DNA of 64,000 bases, from contig NZ_JAIBKA010000015.1 in the NCBI RefSeq assembly GCF_022603395.1, forward strand, positions 42,309-106,308, given 5' to 3'. The translations under genes were made by a program, and so were the position numbers. The stretch is from Desulfoferrobacter suflitae. Its GTDB lineage: Bacteria > Desulfobacterota > Syntrophobacteria > Syntrophobacterales > Syntrophobacteraceae. The notes under the pieces were generated by a model. It had not been told where the DNA came from and searched no databases. It worked only from the letters and a program-made list of their open reading frames with translations. Shown here in pieces: positions 52,679 to 63,400 of this stretch (positions within the stretch are counted from its first letter, which is position 1; each line of letters opens with the position of its first letter).

Positions 52679-52894
52679 GACAAATTCAAGAACGTCCCGG
52701 TATGCGTTCGATTAGATTCTGAGCTTTTGCTTTCCGGAGGAAGGTGCGCTATTATGGGATAGTAGAGGTTAAGCCCGTATGAGAGCAGAGCTACCTAAAT
52801 ACACAAAAAGTTAAATGGTTTGCAACTGCATAGCCTTAGAAAAGGCGACCGAAAATGCTCTACGGCTTTTTTGCTGATTAAAGGCAGGTGTATA

Positions 52895-53098
52895 ATGGGT
52901 GAAATTCAATATATTTCGGACGAAAATAAAAACGTCACCGCGGTCATTGTACCCATTGATCTTTGGCGGGAGATTCAATCGGAGCGAGAGACGGCCTATT
53001 TGCTCAAGAGCGTGGCCATGAAACAACGATTACTCGAGGCCAGGTGTCGCAAGGAAGGCATTCCGCTGGATGAAGCCTGTGCGCAGCTTGGAATTTGA
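52895..53098 (+). CDS. Type II antitoxin-like protein
   Basis: The 67-residue protein begins MGEIQYISDENKNVTAVIVP then IDLWREIQSERETAY. This is the fold opening of Phd/YefM- or RelB-like antitoxins, which commonly start by repressing their own operon. The ATG at 52895 lies after AAAGGCAGG. Its end overlaps the toxin gene by 29 bases, as expected for a toxin-antitoxin pair. Confidence 0.75.
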   Translation: MGEIQYISDENKNVTAVIVPIDLWREIQSERETAYLLKSVAMKQRLLEARCRKEGIPLDEACAQLGI

Positions 53099-53336
53099 CC
53101 CCGCCGCTTTTGAGGATCTGGCTTGGTGGGTTGAAAAGGACCGCAAGAAAGCCCTGCGAATCATCAAGCTCATCAAGCAAGTCCAGCGAGATCCTTTCAG
53201 TGGGGCTGGACAGCCGGAACCTTTGAAGCATGCGCTGTCCGGTTGCTGGTCTCGCCGTATAGACCAGGAGCACCGTCTGGTCTATGAAGTTGAAGAGAAC
53301 AGAATCAGGATACTGGCCTGCCGCTATCACTACTGA
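53070..53336 (+). CDS. YoeB/Txe-family toxin
   Basis: The 88-residue RelE-superfamily ribosome-dependent mRNA endonuclease of the Txe/YoeB type has SLEFDPAAFEDLAWWVEKDR, then LIKQVQRDPFSGAGQPEPLK and the active-site ending GCWSRRIDQEHRLVYEV and ACRYHY (catalytic His-Tyr). It is the partner of the overlapping antitoxin. The start could also be a GTG nine bases later. The pair lies just ahead of the BREX-4 block. No gene is seen from 53337 to 53595, which is AT-rich. Confidence 0.92.
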   Translation: MKPVRSLEFDPAAFEDLAWWVEKDRKKALRIIKLIKQVQRDPFSGAGQPEPLKHALSGCWSRRIDQEHRLVYEVEENRIRILACRYHY

Positions 53337-53595
53337 ACCGGGACGGCACTTCATCTGTCGTTCTCATGAATCGCATCCCCCCCCCCGAGCAAGTCAGATT
53401 AGTTCAAAAGAAAGCTCTGAGAAGTTCCAGCTTTTTTTATCTGAATGGCTTTGATTTTAGTACATTTTTGCGGTAATGTGGTACCTGTTTTTTAAGGAAA
53501 CAATCTCGCTAGAAAATACAAAATCCAGCAGTCAACTGCGTCGAACTATCTATTATACTTCCAACCTAAATTTGGCGATTATGAGATAGATTAAA

Positions 53596-54273
53596 TCAAC
53601 AACATCGCAGTATGAAATACCATGAAATGGCAAGCTCTAGATCCCGCTTGTTCAAGTCAGGTGCGGTGAAACGAGATTTGACCCGAAAATTGGTGAGTCG
53701 CTCGGTCAACTTTTGGGAATGTTCCAGTTTCTTCTTTGCCAATAGCTTAAAGTAACGCTTATTTACCAGTTCCAATTGTTGACGTGTCCACCGGTAATCT
53801 TCTTCGGATATCCAATGCTTGAGCTTCTTAAAGGTACTTTTGAATGAAGCAGTATCTTCTTCCTCAAAAATCTCGGGAGCATATTGTATGGCCAACGATG
53901 CCCACGCTGCCGCCCAGCGCAAAGAGTGCTTAAAGTCACGCGTGCTGCATTCTTCTGGAAACCTGAGTGCCAAGTCGGCAAGCCTTGCAAATTCTTCTAA
54001 GGGAGAAGTTCTGATTTTCTTTTTGTCAACAAGCCATGTGCCTGTAGAAGTCATTAGGTTGGGGGCGGATTCAGTGAGCATAGGTTTTCCCTCCGCATTA
54101 TCAGCAGATGACTTGTCTCTCCCATCCGCTGCAGTTTCCGGCGGCACAGGTCTCTTATGATCAACCTTTATTCTTTGTTTAGAGCGCTTTTTCTCTGAAA
54201 GTTTTGTATTGAGGCCGAGGGAATTTGCTGCTTCCGCCAGTTGCTCCTGGAAAGTCTTTTTCATCCTTTTCAC
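53596..54273 (-). CDS. Protein of unknown function downstream of brxL
   Basis: The 225-residue basic, helical protein begins MKRMKKTFQEQLAEAANSLG, with a Lys-rich linker (EKKRSKQRIKVDHKRPVP). A C-terminal half is helical (ADLALRFPEECSTRDFKHSL, RWTRQQLELVNKRYFKLLAK). I do not recognise it. It follows brxL by 74 bases on the same strand, so it may be a BREX-4 accessory. The start is GTG at 54273 or ATG at 54264. Confidence 0.6.
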   Translation of the reverse strand: MKRMKKTFQEQLAEAANSLGLNTKLSEKKRSKQRIKVDHKRPVPPETAADGRDKSSADNAEGKPMLTESAPNLMTSTGTWLVDKKKIRTSPLEEFARLADLALRFPEECSTRDFKHSLRWAAAWASLAIQYAPEIFEEEDTASFKSTFKKLKHWISEEDYRWTRQQLELVNKRYFKLLAKKKLEHSQKLTERLTNFRVKSRFTAPDLNKRDLELAISWYFILRCC

Positions 54274-54347
54274 TTTGAAGATATAGAGTTGGAGGACTAC
54301 TTACCACTTGCGCTTCAAGAGATGTTTCCCATCTCTCATTCGTGATT

Positions 54348-56324
54348 TCACTTCACACGGGTGTAGGTAATTGCCGTTACCTTGCACTTGCGTTTGGTCT
54401 GGTCCATGAATCCGAGGGAAAACTTGTCCTCGGGCTTTTGGAAAATGTCCAGACCGCGGCCCAGCATGATCCGCCACCCTGAGTCCGTTTCGATCCACCG
54501 ATCGTGGAGGTCATTGTCAAACTTGTACTCCAGCAGGATCTTGTCCTTCACCAACCCTTTTTTCAATTCTTCGAGTTTCCCCGTCAATTCAGCTTGCTGG
54601 TAGGGGTCGCAGCCAGTCACCAAATTCAGATTGAGCGGCTCTTCAGTTGGCTCCAGGATTTCGCAAAAACTCATCAGATTGTAGATCTGATACTGCAACC
54701 TGATATAAGGGTCGCAAAGCGTGACGGACTTGGCCCCGCGCAAATAGGGCACGAAGAGCTTTTCGTAAGAGATTCCTTTCTGCCCTTCGGCAATGTCAAC
54801 AGTCATTTCTTCGGGCTTTCTGTCCGCAGACAGCGGGTCGATCTTCTGTTTTTCAATGGCCGCTGCAGGCTTTTCCTCCGGATGGGAGAGTTGAAACTCG
54901 TCGGGAAGCTCGCTCTTTATGGTGACCCACTTGAATTCAGCATCGATCTTGGATAGTTCGTCTCGGATCTGCTGTCGCATCCGCAGCGCCGGATTGACAC
55001 AATACGTGGTAAACTCTTCGTCGCTGAGATTGAGGTCGGGGAAGAGTAGCTTCAGATAGCCTTCGGCCAGCCGTGATATGGCCTTATTGTCGCGCATGTC
55101 CTCACACTGCGGCAGGTGAAGACTTTGTGAAACATAATCGGCGTAGCGGAGATCCGTACGGAGCTCATGAAGCACTTCACTGAAGAAATCCCCCTTGAAT
55201 CCAAGCGTTTTCGACGGCGTATTTTTCGATATGCGCGGCATGAACCACCCTTCGATCAAGCCGTGAATGCGGTCGATGAAAGCGGATTCCTGCAGGGCAA
55301 CCGGCAGTTCCTTAAAAACTCCGTCGCTTTCATAGAGCGGCAAGCGGTTTGGCCCCAAAGTGATGTTTCCCAGCATGACAAAGCCGGATTCAGATGTCCC
55401 CAAGTCTCCTGTCGCCCGCCTGTACCGGCCGCTTTCCAGGTACATCTTCAAAGCAGCCATGGCTTCCCCGGCGGCGTCCGTATGGATTTTTTGTATTTCA
55501 TCGACAACCACCACATCGTATCTAGGGATCAGGCCAAGCTGTTTGGTATTGCTGTTAAAAAAAAGGGCCGGGGCGGAAAGCTTACCTCCCGGAATGACCG
55601 CTGCGTACCGGCTGATATTGTCGAACACAAATGATTTTCCGGTGCCCTTGGGCGCCAGTTCCGTCAAGTTTACTCGTGGCTCTATGAGAGGAATGATCCG
55701 GCTCAACAGCAGCAATTTTTGCGACAGCCTCAAGACATCGGGATTGAACTGACAACTGGACACGAGAAGATCCACCCATTCATCTATGGTGAAGTGCTTG
55801 CGGGAATCGCGAAAGTACTCCAGGTCCACGCCGGGACTCTGAAACGCTTTGAAATCCACCATCCACACTTGCCCTTTTTTGACTTCTTCGCCGTCAGGGG
55901 GCACGTACCTCAGCGTTCCTAGTCCCCACATGCCGGTCTTCAAGAGCATCGGGTTGTTGTCAATGATATCCTTCTGAACCATTCCGCTATTGACGTCGAG
56001 CAAAGGTATGCTCAACTCATGGGTATTTCGATCCAGGTTCACGTTGACTCGAAAGTCATCCAGGATCCTGACCTCCTCCTGCTCCATGAGTCGATTGAGT
56101 ATGGTGTTCTTGTCGGCTTTCTGCGGCAAAAAACGAGAAATGGTAGCGACAATTTCACTTCGGCCCTCTTCCGTAAGGTCATCTCCCTCCATGAATTGGC
56201 TGATGATCCATTCTCCCACGTAGACCGGAATAGCGCGCGCGCCGAATCCTGCCTTACCCATGAGTCCTTTGTTGATGACGACTTCACCGTAGTAATCTTT
56301 TGCTTTTTGCTCGAAAGAATTCAT
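54348..56324 (-). CDS. brxL: BREX-4 protein BrxL
   Basis: The 658-residue AAA+ BREX component starts MNSFEQKAKDYYGEVVINKG. Walker A is LAPKGTGKSFVFDNIS near residue 230 and Walker B is YDVVVVDEIQKIH. In Lon-related BrxL a Lon-type protease domain follows. Here the C-terminal 150 residues (YEKLFVPYLRGAKSVTLCDP, YIRLQYQIYNLMSF, and later DLHDRWIETDSGWRIMLGRG) look like a phospholipase-D-like MIT C-terminal domain instead. I see no Lon Ser-Lys pair. It is the last BREX gene of the second system and appears intact. Confidence 0.88.
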   Translation of the reverse strand: MNSFEQKAKDYYGEVVINKGLMGKAGFGARAIPVYVGEWIISQFMEGDDLTEEGRSEIVATISRFLPQKADKNTILNRLMEQEEVRILDDFRVNVNLDRNTHELSIPLLDVNSGMVQKDIIDNNPMLLKTGMWGLGTLRYVPPDGEEVKKGQVWMVDFKAFQSPGVDLEYFRDSRKHFTIDEWVDLLVSSCQFNPDVLRLSQKLLLLSRIIPLIEPRVNLTELAPKGTGKSFVFDNISRYAAVIPGGKLSAPALFFNSNTKQLGLIPRYDVVVVDEIQKIHTDAAGEAMAALKMYLESGRYRRATGDLGTSESGFVMLGNITLGPNRLPLYESDGVFKELPVALQESAFIDRIHGLIEGWFMPRISKNTPSKTLGFKGDFFSEVLHELRTDLRYADYVSQSLHLPQCEDMRDNKAISRLAEGYLKLLFPDLNLSDEEFTTYCVNPALRMRQQIRDELSKIDAEFKWVTIKSELPDEFQLSHPEEKPAAAIEKQKIDPLSADRKPEEMTVDIAEGQKGISYEKLFVPYLRGAKSVTLCDPYIRLQYQIYNLMSFCEILEPTEEPLNLNLVTGCDPYQQAELTGKLEELKKGLVKDKILLEYKFDNDLHDRWIETDSGWRIMLGRGLDIFQKPEDKFSLGFMDQTKRKCKVTAITYTRVK

Positions 56325-56348
56325 TCGACTCTTAGCTCCCCTTATGCA

Positions 56349-56392
56349 CCCTCACCCCAACCCTCTCCCTCAAGGGAGAGGGAGCTATCGGC
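56349..56392. repeat. Palindromic LSPEGRG-type repeat between pglZ and brxL
   Basis: ccctctccctcaagggagaggg forms a near-perfect hairpin after cctcacccc. It belongs to the same family as the array at 60156-60412. It fills the short space between the pglZ stop (56400) and the brxL start. Confidence 0.7.
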
Positions 56393-58338
56393 CAAGCTCC
56401 TATAGATCTTTCAGGCTAAAGCCGGTGGTCATTGCCGACTTGAATTCGCTCGCTACGGCGGCATTCGTAGTGTGTGTCCCGCCGGCGATTTCATAAACGA
56501 TTTCGATCTCAAGTGAGTTCTCATTCAGCGCTGCCTTCTTAAAATAGCAGTCCAGCTTCAGAACACCAGTCGCCAACGGTCCAACGACCGGTAACTGATA
56601 GCCTTTGATTTCCGTATCCGGCGTAACCACGCTGACCCTTAAAACCTGCAATTCAGCGGTATTGGGATTCTGTATCTCAACTTCCAAGGGTACGATTCTT
56701 TGAACGTAGAATTTGGCCTTGCCGGATTTCTGATCCAGTTCGAGTTGCAGAAAGCGTGCAGCAGGTTTTTTCCATGCCACCTCGACGGGTTTATACAAGT
56801 AAGTTGGTACGATGACTTCTTCCGGAGCCGCTCCTCCGTGAACAAACACGCTCTTTTTGCCCGGCAGCCGGACCGTGTTGTGTCCACGCGGGATGAAGTA
56901 GATTTTATCCTCGGCAATAAACGGCTGCTGGAACTTGTGGCCAAGTGCCCAGAGGTTTTCCGGAACCTCGCAAGCCTGCTGTTCACTTAGCTCTGCAAAT
57001 CGATACTTCTCGTCCGGAAATAACTTACTGATCACTCCAGCGTCCAGGGTGTGTTTTTCCTCATCGAGAATTCGGCAGGCCCCATGGTCTGTCACCACAT
57101 AAACATAAAAGTCCTCTTTTTTGCCCGTCCATGCGCCGGCCAGCTGGTCAACGGTTTCCGCTAATCGGTCGAAAAGCCTTTGCAGTTCTTCCTCGTGAGT
57201 GGTGTTCTTGGCCTCGAGGTCCTCATGCAACAAATCATCACTGTCGATGGAGTTCAAAACGACTACGGAAGGCTCCAATTGGAACTGCAGGTCGGAAAGT
57301 CCTTTGAGAGAGCTGAGATAAATTACCTTTTTGTCGTCCCAGTCCGATTTTGCCCGAGCCTTGAGAATATTCTCGTAACTCTTCTCAGAATAATCCCAGG
57401 CGCCACTCAATACCAAGCCTTTGTTTCGTTCAGTGATCGTGGGCAGCGGCGCGTAACGGTATTGCGACCCGTGCAGGCTAAATCCAAAGTTGTGCAGGGC
57501 CTGGTCCACCAGCCCCATGAACTGAACGGAAAGGCCGTCTAAGACCAGTATGAGAATGAGTTTGTTGTCACTGCCTGCCACCTGGATTCCGGACAGGGAA
57601 TGCACCAGACTCAGTTCCATATCCTGCTGGATAGCAGTGTACTCCTGCAGATACCAATCAGAGAAACGCTTTACCGTGGCCTCGAGCTCCTCATCGTAGT
57701 GCCGGTTATAGACTTGCCAGGCCCGATAGGGGATGTATTCCTTAGTCGTCCAGGCAATCCAATCCCGAGTGGACCATTCTGTTCCATCCGCGAGGAGTCG
57801 AGGTCTGGCGGGCATAACGCAGTGGTCCAACAGCTTGAGCCGGCTTGCAGTTACCCCGGGGCATTGTTTGAAGATCTCCCTGACTTTTCGGACATCTTCC
57901 ATGGTTACTTTGAATTGCCCGCTCTTGATTAGCTCCTGAATGTGTTTGAACTCCAATAAAACGCGTCCTGAGACAAATCCCAGCACCTTCAGAAAATCTT
58001 CTCTGGTTTCGACCTGAGGGGTTATCTTATTAAAAAATAGATCAATCTGGGTGATCCCTTCATCCCTGGCTTCCGGCTCAATCGGTATTCCGGCAACACT
58101 GGCAGCGGGAACGCTTGCAACCCACATCACATCCTGTGCTGCCAGCACATATTCCAACAACTCTTGCGGGTAAGTGTGCAGCACAGCCCAGGAACTCAAA
58201 CACTTCCAAACATGCCTCAGTTTTTCGGGTATACGAACAGCAATGGCCTTGGCCCACTTGTCCGCGCTTTGCGTTTGCCACTCGTCGCATTTTTCCTGAA
58301 GACAGCGCTCCAAACTGGAGTACTCCTCGAAAAGCTTA

Positions 58339-59641
58339 GTGCGTGTCACAAAATAACATTTACAGTTTATGCGGATTGTGGGCGTATAGCATAGTTCCAC
58401 TCGCCATGGAATTCGTCACGGACGATGTTGACCTGGCGCAACTCCTTGTCCGAAACCTTAATTCCTTTGGGATACTTATTGGTATCGAGCTCGCACTTGA
58501 CTGTCAGGCCTGTGCGGGTCTTCGTTGAAGCAATGAGGTTGACGATCACTTCATGACTCACAAGAGGTTTACCCCGCCAATTCTGACTGATGAAGGAAAA
58601 GAGTCGATGCTCGATCTTGTTCCACTTGCTGGTGCCCGGTGGGAAATGGCAAACCGATATGACAAGACCAGTTTCGTTGGCGAACTTCTGCAACTCGATC
58701 TTCCAGAGTCGAACTCTCGCCCCGTTGCTGCCGCCACCATCAGCGGTAATCAGAAGGCGAGCCGCCTTCGGATAAGCTTCCCGTCCCATGGTAATCCACC
58801 ACTTGCGGATGCTTTCCACGGCAAACGTTGCAGTGTCATGGTCGGTTCCGACATTGACCCATCCGGTATTGCGGGTCTGGTCGTAAATCCCGTAGGGGGC
58901 CACTTTTCCAAGTTCGGGGATCTCAAAATCGTAGACGCGGACTTTTTCCGGGTTGCCCTTTGGTCGGAGCTCCCGTCCACCGTTCTTGAAGTCACCCACA
59001 CGTTCCTTCTTCTTTGTGTCCACCGAAATAACAGGCTGGTTACAAGACTGAAACTCCTTGACCTTCCCGTGAATGTGCTCAAACTGGGCATTCCGGTCCG
59101 GATGCTTGCCTCCTTCAGCGGTCTTTCGGTTCGCCTGCAGACTATAGTCCATCGCGGGAAGGAGCTCGGCAACCATCCGGTGACTGGTCTTATGTCCCAT
59201 TTTCTTCAATTCATCGGAAAGATTACGCACACTCTTAGCCGTCCATCGCAATGGCGATTCGGGATCTCCTCTTGTGACGGGTTCAATGAGTCCTTCCAAG
59301 TCACTTCGAAGTGTCTCGTCAACTTCGATGGTACGCTTTCGTCCTCCGCCTTTCTTGCGCACACGCACCGCAGAGGACTTCGCAGAAGCCTCCTTTGTCG
59401 TTTCATCAAGAAGCTCTTTGCACCCCATAGTGATCGTTGGCCGCGAGATCCCTGTCGCTTGAGACGTCACGGAGATGCCTCCACGGCCAAGAACCAGCGC
59501 CTCGGCAGCCACGTAGAGTCGCAGCTGCCTCTCGTTGAGCAGTGGAGCCAGAAATTCAAATCGTTTTTTGATCAGTTCTTTCTCCATGACAGCAGTATAT
59601 CATGGCAAGAAAGAGTGTAAAGTTTATTTCGTGACAGGCAC
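58339..59641 (-). mobile_element. ISAzo13-family insertion sequence in pglZ
   Basis: The 1303-base element has inverted ends gtgcgtgtcacaaaataa on the left and gtgcctgtcacgaaataa on the right (inverted), and a 3-base TTA duplication at 58336-58338 and 59642-59644. It holds one transposase gene on the minus strand, the same direction as pglZ. Confidence 0.88.
58367..59587 (-). CDS. ISAzo13-family transposase
   Basis: The 406-residue DDE transposase is of the ISAzo13 (Rhodopirellula-type) family. It has MEKELIKKRFEFLAPLLNER, GGISVTSQATGISRPTITMG and LRWTAKSVRNLSDELKKMGH. The catalytic region has VISVDTKKKERVGDF, LLITADGGGSNGARVRLWK and PPGTSKWNKIEHRLFSFISQ. The frame is complete, so the element may still be active. 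Confidence 0.92.
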   Translation of the reverse strand: MEKELIKKRFEFLAPLLNERQLRLYVAAEALVLGRGGISVTSQATGISRPTITMGCKELLDETTKEASAKSSAVRVRKKGGGRKRTIEVDETLRSDLEGLIEPVTRGDPESPLRWTAKSVRNLSDELKKMGHKTSHRMVAELLPAMDYSLQANRKTAEGGKHPDRNAQFEHIHGKVKEFQSCNQPVISVDTKKKERVGDFKNGGRELRPKGNPEKVRVYDFEIPELGKVAPYGIYDQTRNTGWVNVGTDHDTATFAVESIRKWWITMGREAYPKAARLLITADGGGSNGARVRLWKIELQKFANETGLVISVCHFPPGTSKWNKIEHRLFSFISQNWRGKPLVSHEVIVNLIASTKTRTGLTVKCELDTNKYPKGIKVSDKELRQVNIVRDEFHGEWNYAIRPQSA

Positions 59642-60155
59642 TTAGTTGCTCTCTCCGTTGTGAGAATGCTGATTATTTCTGAGAGATTTCCCGCATCCAA
59701 AGTTCCGCCCTGAAAATCAGCCCCGAAAAAGTGCGCCAGAAAACGATTCTGAAAAGTCTCAGGTAAATGAGCTTCGATCGGCAAGTTCAGAAGTTTTTCG
59801 TCAAGAATAGTTTTATCGTCCAGCCAATCGGGTAAGGACACTTTCCACTCGTCTGCAAGCACATCGCGCGCCGTTTTTTCTCCACCTGTGCAGGCCAGGC
59901 CGATTTGTTCCGCAAAGTTGCGTAGCCAGACGAAGTGATTCTTCTTACGCACCCGAATGCTCAACGGGCTATCCGTTGAGAAATGGTCGGAGATCACTCT
60001 GCAAACGCGAACATAATCGTGATCGTTTTCTACCAGGAAAACTTCTTCCGCAGAGGGAAGTGCCAGATCTCCAATAAAATCTATGCGAAGATGACTACTT
60101 TGATTTAACATCACTTTTCTTGTCACTCTTCTGCTGCTTCTGCGTAACTGTTCAT

Positions 60156-60412
60156 ACCCCCCTCACCCCGACCCTCTCCCCCCAAAGGGTGGAGAGGGAG
60201 ACCGTGCCGGAGCTTACTTCAACAACATTGGCCCCGCCCCTCTTCCCCGCAAGGGGAGAAAGGGAACTAGAGCGGTTCTGCGTTCCCTCTCCCGCAACGG
60301 GGGAGAGGGAGCTGGAGCGGTTCTGCCGTTCCCTCTTCCCCTCTGGGGAGAGGATTAGGCTGCGGTTCCCTCTCCCCTCTGGGGAGAGGGTTAGGGTGAG
60401 GGGGGGAGAGTG
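60156..60412. repeat. Tandem array of about five LSPEGRG-type hairpins
   Basis: Between brxC (stop 60418) and pglZ (start 60111), successive ccctctcccc...ggggagaggg hairpins occur near 60160-60205, 60236-60268, 60283-60312, 60328-60355 and 60365-60405. The units differ by a few bases. The array fills nearly the whole 306-base gap. Transcribed, it would form a ladder of stems between the two BREX genes. Confidence 0.75.
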
Positions 60413-60417
60413 AATAA

Positions 60418-63400
60418 TCACTCTTCTGCAAGCACCTTGTTCAGTGTAACTTCAACCTGTTGTGACATTTCACTGCTGATAATCTCTTTTTGCGTGGCAT
60501 AGTTCAAAAGCGACTTCATAACCGCGACCAGCCCATCTTTGTCGTTTGGGCATTTGAAACTGCCTTCCGTCCCCCAGGTAGCTTGTTGAAAGAAGATTTC
60601 GTATTGTTTTTCCTTATTAATAAGCTCCACGCTTACCGGATCACTGTAGTTTCCATCGGCGTCAACAGCCCTCATCTTGACCTTCACCTTGGGCTGGTCC
60701 TTTACCAGTTTTGCAATATCCAGATAATTATCACACACCAGAGTCGTACTGGACTGCTTCGGATCAGTGCCATCCAGGGTGTATACGATTTTGTTCGCCC
60801 CATCGGGAACTTTAATGGGAACGGCATCTTTTTCCTTAAGGAAGTAGGTCTCTTTCTCCACAACCGGCTTGTAAACAAACGTTTTCGCGGTGTCGATCTC
60901 AGCTTTTGCCTGTTTCAGCTTGGTTGCATAGTCTTCGACATGAAGGGAAGTCCAGTCCCGCACGCGACCAAATCCGAAATCCTTTGGCAGCAACTTCATC
61001 ATCTTATCGTCAAAGGATGCCGACTGATCAGCCAACCGGGTAAGCAAACAAGAGGCTTCCTCCAGTTCACACTTGGCGGGGTCCCGCTGGGCTGGATCAA
61101 GTTCCTTATGCCATTTGCCGATAGCCTTTTCGCACTCAATCATATCCCCTGCGGCATCGTAAATTGCGCAGACAGCTTCAGCGATCCTTCTGCGCACAAC
61201 CTGCTCTCCGGTATTCAGGAGTTTCACGTCTTCGGCAAACGCCTGGCAGATTTCTTCGGCTTCGGCATCCGTCATTTTCCCACTGTTTTTCTCTCCATTG
61301 TAAATTGACGGAAGTCGCTCCAAAAGAACGTCGAACCGGTCTGCGCTCTGATTGAGGCCGCCTAGGAGCTGCTTCAGATTATTCAAGCGGGACTGCCTGT
61401 CTTTGTCGTATAAAGTTGTGATGCGGGCAACTTCAGGAACCTTGGTCCACCAGCCTAAGAGAGCTTCGAAGGCCGATCCGAGCGTCCTGACTTCCCCATG
61501 TTTCAGTGGTGGAGCATTGACTGCACTGGCGGTAAGGTCGATGATCTTGTGCTGCGCTTCAGAAATTTCCCTGACCTCAAAGACCACCTTGGAGGCCGGA
61601 TCGGACACGATCTTGCACAAATCGTCGTAAGTCTTGACGGGAAGCTCGACCATCTTGGTCGAATCTTTAAAAACGATCAATCTTTCCCCGTATGCTCGAA
61701 TGACATGGGCCAGAGCGAGTATCATCGGCGTGCCCCCGACCCCCCAGGGTTCAGCCATGACCTCGCCGACAAAAGACCCCACTTGAAAGGACTCGCCGGG
61801 ATTGAGACGGGTCAGCCGCCCGCACAGTTCCTTCAGTACCGGGAAATCATCGCTGATTTTGGCCGGATCTCGTTCGCAACTGAAATAATTGACCGTTCCT
61901 TCAGTTCCTGTCTTGCGGAGTGCCCCCGCACCTTTCAGCAGCACTTTTTCGAGGTACCTCTTTTCGCCGTGATTTTCAGGATTACCGTTGTCGATAAGCA
62001 CCCGCTCCCCTTCCAGCAGCACGTTCACTGCCTGCTTGAGAGCCGTATTCTTGCCGGTGCGCCACTTTTCATCATGGCTCAAGTTGAGGTCCGGATGCTT
62101 GATCCGGCAGCGTTTATTAAATAATTCATCAGCCAGCATGTCCGCCGGTTTGTGGGACTGCTTGGGCTGATCCACCAGGATCTTGCCATCCTTTTTGTAC
62201 CAGCAAGCCTCCTCTCCCTCTTTGATCGCATTAAAAATGCGCTGAAGTTGAATCAGGTAGCCGTCACCCGGGTTTTCAAACAGGTCGCGCAGACGCGATT
62301 CCATTTGCGCACTGATATTTCCCGCCTGGCTTGGCGGCAGATAATGGCGACAGGCCTTTACTTTGAGCAAAGTTTCGGTGAACGGCTGGGGCGCATGAGG
62401 TATCGCAAGGGCCACCTTTTCGTCGGGAATCGATTTAGCTGCTTCCAACGCCGTATGGATTTCGGTATCGTTCTCACATAATGCATAAACCAGCGTTCCT
62501 TCAAAGCTGGTACTCGGTTTATTGCGGTTTTGTTCCCAGTCATTGCGGACTTCGTCCCAAAAAGCCGGCCCCAGGTCTTTAGCCGGTACAAAACGAGTGC
62601 GGAAGCGCTTGTCTTCATTGAAAGGAAGGTTGTAGCCCTTGGCTTCCAGAAAATCTAAATTCTGCTTTGGTCCCCCTTCTTCCAGAAAGGCTTTGACCAA
62701 ATCCTGGGGATGCAAGTTCGGATCGGAAACATAGCGGTCAATCAGTTCGTAAGGGTCTTCGCCCGTGCCGGCAGCTAGTTCATAGGTATTGGACTGCTTG
62801 CGGAAAAATAGCGCGCCGTTCTTGACGAGATCCTTGAGAAGCGCATCTAGCTGCTTTTTATCCGCCGCGCTGAGCGCATAGAGACCGAATATGATGTTGT
62901 CCAGACTTGCCGGAATCTGGCAGAGCTGGAAGATGAGCACCGTTTTGAGGATTTTCAGGCCCTTGTGATCCTCGAGCCGATACATCGTTCTGCCCTGAAT
63001 GGCTTTCCGCAGCGCATCCAGGCTGGCATAATAGCCGTTCACAAATTGTCTCTGCCGGTCCCTGAGCTCCGGGTTTTTCGATGAAAGCTCCTTTTCGAAG
63101 AAGGTGAAGAGCTGATCGACCGTGTAAAGGTTGAGCTTCCCGCCGGCGACCGTCAGGTCCGAATTTTCAATGAATTCCGCATAGGAACCGGCAGCCCCAC
63201 CCACATCCCCGGAAAAGAAGGTGAAGGTGCTGCGCGCATCGGAACCGATCTCGGAGGAGAGCCGCAGAAGACAAGCCAAAGCCATGGGATGCACGCCGTA
63301 GATGTCCTCCAACACCCGCTGGCGAATCCTGTTCACATCATCGATCCAGGGAAACAGGTCCAGGCTCTTGCAGGGAGGAACCAGCATGTCGAACACGCCG

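Larger units (their letters stand above)
56400..60111 (-). pseudogene. pglZ: BREX-4 phosphatase-fold protein pglZ, split by ISAzo13 element
   Basis: The N-terminal part (about 155 residues from MLNQSSHLRIDFIG) ends at ILTTERATK. The rest begins LFEEYSSLERCLQEKC and continues to FSLKDL at 56400. Removing 58339-59641 and one TTA duplication joins them as TTERATKLFEEYSSLER in frame, giving about 800 residues. The alkaline-phosphatase-like motifs are LILILVLDGLSVQF and FYVYVVTDHGACR. A 5'-truncated open frame from 58400 carries foreign codons from the IS. Interruption should inactivate this core protein, so BREX-4 is probably off. Confidence 0.88.

Noticed and set aside
58553..59620. Plus-strand frame of 355 codons in the ISAzo13 element
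   Set aside because: It is antisense to the transposase and lacks motifs.
60120..60413. Plus-strand 97-codon frame with LSP and GER repeats
   Set aside because: It is a reading of the palindromic hairpin array, not a gene.
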